Assembly: GCA_030624805.1 (NCBI GenBank)
Contig: JAUXJL010000136.1
Coordinates: 1 to 6,051, forward strand
Direction: 5' to 3'
DNA from: Acidimicrobiia bacterium
Lineage (GTDB): Bacteria > Actinomycetota > Acidimicrobiia > Spongiisociales > SHLN01
DNA length: 6,051 nt
Every line of letters starts with the position of its first letter. Position 1 is the stretch's first letter. The notes under the pieces were generated by a model. The model saw nothing but the letters and a program-made list of their open reading frames with translations. It was not told the origin of the DNA and did not search any database. The position numbers and the translations under genes were made by a program. This document shows, piece by piece, positions 4,550-6,051 of this stretch.

Positions 4550-5371
4550 ATGGGTGAAAAGGGCCAGCACGGTCATAGCAAAGGGCGCAAGCCTCCTACC
4601 AGCAAGAGCCACAAGGGCCAGGGTGGCGCCGGCGGCGGCTACGGCGCGAAACGCGGCGGCAAGAGGAGAAGCGGGGGTTCCCGCGATTCCCGCGACCGAG
4701 GCGACAGATCGACGCGTCCCCAACTCGACCTCACTGCCGGCAGCCAACTCCCAAGATGGATCCAGGAAGAGGTCAATCGCACCACCCGCAAGGAGCGGCG
4801 AGCCGCGGTAATGCAGGGGCTTGAAGACGCCGCCGGTGCCTTCGCAGACGCCCGCTACGGTAAGGCCGTCGAACACGCAGAGCGGGCGAAGCAGGCCTCT
4901 TCCTCTAACGCGACGATTCGCGAGATTCTCGGGCTCGCCAATTACCGGCTTGGTCGCTGGGAGGCCGCCCTCAAGGAGTTGCGTGGGTTTCGCCGGATCG
5001 CAGGGGAGACCACTCACATGCCGGTTGAAATGGACTGCCTGCGGGCGCTCGAGCGGTCCGACGATGTCGACAAAGTTTGGAGAGAGCTGAAACACCTCGG
5101 TGGGCGGCCGGACACCTTTCGAGAAGCCAGGGTCGTATATGGCTCGCACCTCCTCGACACAGGGCGCCCGCGGGAAGCCTGGCAAGTCGTAAACCCAAAA
5201 CGTCTCGAGGAGCACCCGCACGAAGCCGAGCTTCGTCAGTGGTACGTGGCTGCCCGAGTAGCCACTCATCTGGGAGATTCCGATGCGGCCGGCCAGATCC
5301 TTGCCGCCATCACGGCCGCCGACCCCGCCTTCCCGGGGCTCGATGAGCTGGAAGCAGCCATTGGCGGCTGA
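4550..5371 (+). CDS. TPR-repeat protein with basic disordered N-terminus
   Basis: The 273-residue cytoplasmic protein begins with about 58 residues rich in Gly, Lys, Arg and Ser (GKRRSGGSRDSRDRGDR around 37-53), probably disordered and possibly able to bind nucleic acid. From about residue 85 the protein is all helical with TPR-like pairs: AFADARYGKAVEHAERAK (97-114), REILGLANYRLGRWEAALKE (124-143), a helix with DCLRALERSDDVDKVWREL (162-180), VVYGSHLLDTGRPREAWQVV (195-214) and WYVAARVATHLGDSDAAGQI (231-250). The motif W(I)QEEV..TTR.ERR at 70-83 precedes the repeats. The pattern recalls a conserved actinobacterial TPR protein; from memory I liken it to the mycobacterial Rv1691 group, but this is not verified. 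Such proteins act as protein-protein scaffolds, and the partner is unknown. The start is ATG 4550, behind a leaderless -10. Its end overlaps the next methyltransferase gene, suggesting co-transcription. Confidence 0.88.
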   Translation: MGEKGQHGHSKGRKPPTSKSHKGQGGAGGGYGAKRGGKRRSGGSRDSRDRGDRSTRPQLDLTAGSQLPRWIQEEVNRTTRKERRAAVMQGLEDAAGAFADARYGKAVEHAERAKQASSSNATIREILGLANYRLGRWEAALKELRGFRRIAGETTHMPVEMDCLRALERSDDVDKVWRELKHLGGRPDTFREARVVYGSHLLDTGRPREAWQVVNPKRLEEHPHEAELRQWYVAARVATHLGDSDAAGQILAAITAADPAFPGLDELEAAIGG

Positions 5372-6051
5372 GGCCGTCCGGCCCGACTACCTGGCTCGCA
5401 ATCGCGACCACTGGGACTCCCGCGCGCCAGAATGGGTTGAGATGGGTCGCCGAGCCTGGGCCGGCCAACCGAGCTGGGGCATCTGGGGAGCCCCCGAAAG
5501 CGAACTGGGCCTTCTGCCCGACCTCGATCGCAAGGAAACGCTGGAAGTGGGTTGCGGGACCGCCTACGTGTCCGCCTGGTTTGCCCGGGCGGGGGCGCAC
5601 CGGTTGGCCTCGACAATTCGGCCGAACAGCTGGCCACCGCATCCGCCCTGCAAGCCGAGTTCAACCTCGCCTTCCCATTCGTCCACGGACCAGGGAGTCC
5701 TTCCTCTTCAAGAATGCGAGTTTCGACTTCGTATTCTCGGAGTATGGATCTGCCATCTGGTCGGACCCTTTCGTGTGGATTCCCGAGGCAGCCAGGGTGT
5801 TGCGTCCCGGAGGCGAGCTCACCTTCCTTGGAAATAGCGTTCTCTATATGTTGTGCGCTCCTCTACTGGACGGTGTCCCGGCCGAGCACACGCTGCTCCG
5901 CCCCCAGTTCGGTATACACCGGTTCGAGTGGCCCGACGATGATTCCGTCGAATTCCATCTCAGCCACGGTGAGATGATCCGACTGTTACACACTTCGGGT
6001 TTCGATGTGCTCGATCTCATCGAGATCCGGGCCCCGGATGGGCCACCCGAC
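5343..6051 (+). pseudogene. Class I SAM methyltransferase, two frameshifts, 3' end outside window
   Basis: Homology-like signal runs through three successive frames. Frame one gives DYLARNRDHWDSRAPEW and LEVGCGTAYVSAWFARAGA (67-85, the SAM-binding motif I). Frame two, from about 5600, gives PVGLDNSAEQLATASALQA and FPFVHG. Frame three, from about 5690, gives ESFLFKNASFDFVFSEYGS, then WIPEAARVLRPGGELTFLG, and continues open to the window edge. Joined, these make a Methyltransf_11-type enzyme in correct motif order: glycine motif, acidic LDNS, the SFDFVFSE strand and the RPGG motif. Each break equals one missing base: one in or just after the G run at 5591-5595, and one near 5689-5692. Substrate cannot be inferred. 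ATG 5343 overlaps the TPR gene by 29 bases. TTG 5361, with GGAAG six bases upstream, is an equally plausible start. It is probably translated from the same mRNA as the TPR gene. Confidence 0.82.

Noticed and set aside
4113..4811. 232-codon plus-strand frame spanning the methyltransferase start and the TPR start
   Set aside because: It overlaps two recognised genes and the divergent promoter region, has no motif, and ends in Arg/Ala-rich sequence typical of shadow frames.
4484..5269. 261-codon minus-strand frame opposite the TPR gene
   Set aside because: The plus-strand frame has clear TPR-type helices and a family-like pattern. The antisense frame is low-complexity and is explained by GC-rich codon bias.
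1..6051. Mobile element, CRISPR array, defence system or biosynthetic cluster
   Set aside because: No transposase or integrase, terminal inverted repeats, direct-repeat/spacer array or cluster of biosynthetic enzymes was seen. The two methyltransferases and ABM-like proteins alone do not make a cluster.

Overview
The window looks like chromosomal DNA of a high-G+C Actinomycetota. The tail of a 5S rRNA gene with actinobacterial features opens it. Coding sequence is GC-rich throughout, and three starts sit 6-7 nt behind TANNNT boxes, the leaderless arrangement common in that phylum. The TPR protein at 4550-5371 also has a familiar actinobacterial look. The exported protein at 1241-2005 ends in an NSRPAITWKS-type tail that I loosely associate with Acidimicrobiia, but placement below phylum is only a guess.

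Layout: positions 1-50 are the 3' end of a 5S rRNA gene, closed by a perfect 12-bp intrinsic terminator (63-97). The next ~360 bases carry no convincing gene. They hold several hairpins and two copies of a ~60-nt element whose stem has changed by paired substitutions. A tandem-duplicated dimeric alpha/beta-barrel protein follows (462-1073). Then come a two-gene membrane unit (1241-2428: an exported, C-terminally anchored protein and a two-helix protein with a 21-bp tandem-repeat acidic tail) and, convergent with it, a small ABM-like protein (2477-2782, minus). A short minus-strand stretch at 1109-1147 resembles the 3' end of that ABM-like gene and may be a relic.

The second half holds a TerC-family membrane transporter (2883-3860). 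Four bases beyond its stop, on the opposite strand, ends a Methyltransf_24-type methyltransferase broken by one frameshift (3865-4487, minus). A TPR-repeat protein with a basic disordered N-terminus lies divergent to it (4550-5371). A second class I methyltransferase overlaps the end of the TPR gene and runs off the window (5343-6051); its signal is split over three frames by two frameshifts.

I see no single pathway joining these genes. They read as short independent units: one likely operon (1241-2428), one overlapping pair (TPR plus methyltransferase), one divergent pair sharing a 62-bp promoter region, and two convergent ends. No mobile element, CRISPR array, tRNA or defence system is visible. 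The points most worth following up are the covarying repeat downstream of 5S, the possible ABM gene relic, the leaderless promoters, and three same-direction frameshifts confined to the two methyltransferase genes.
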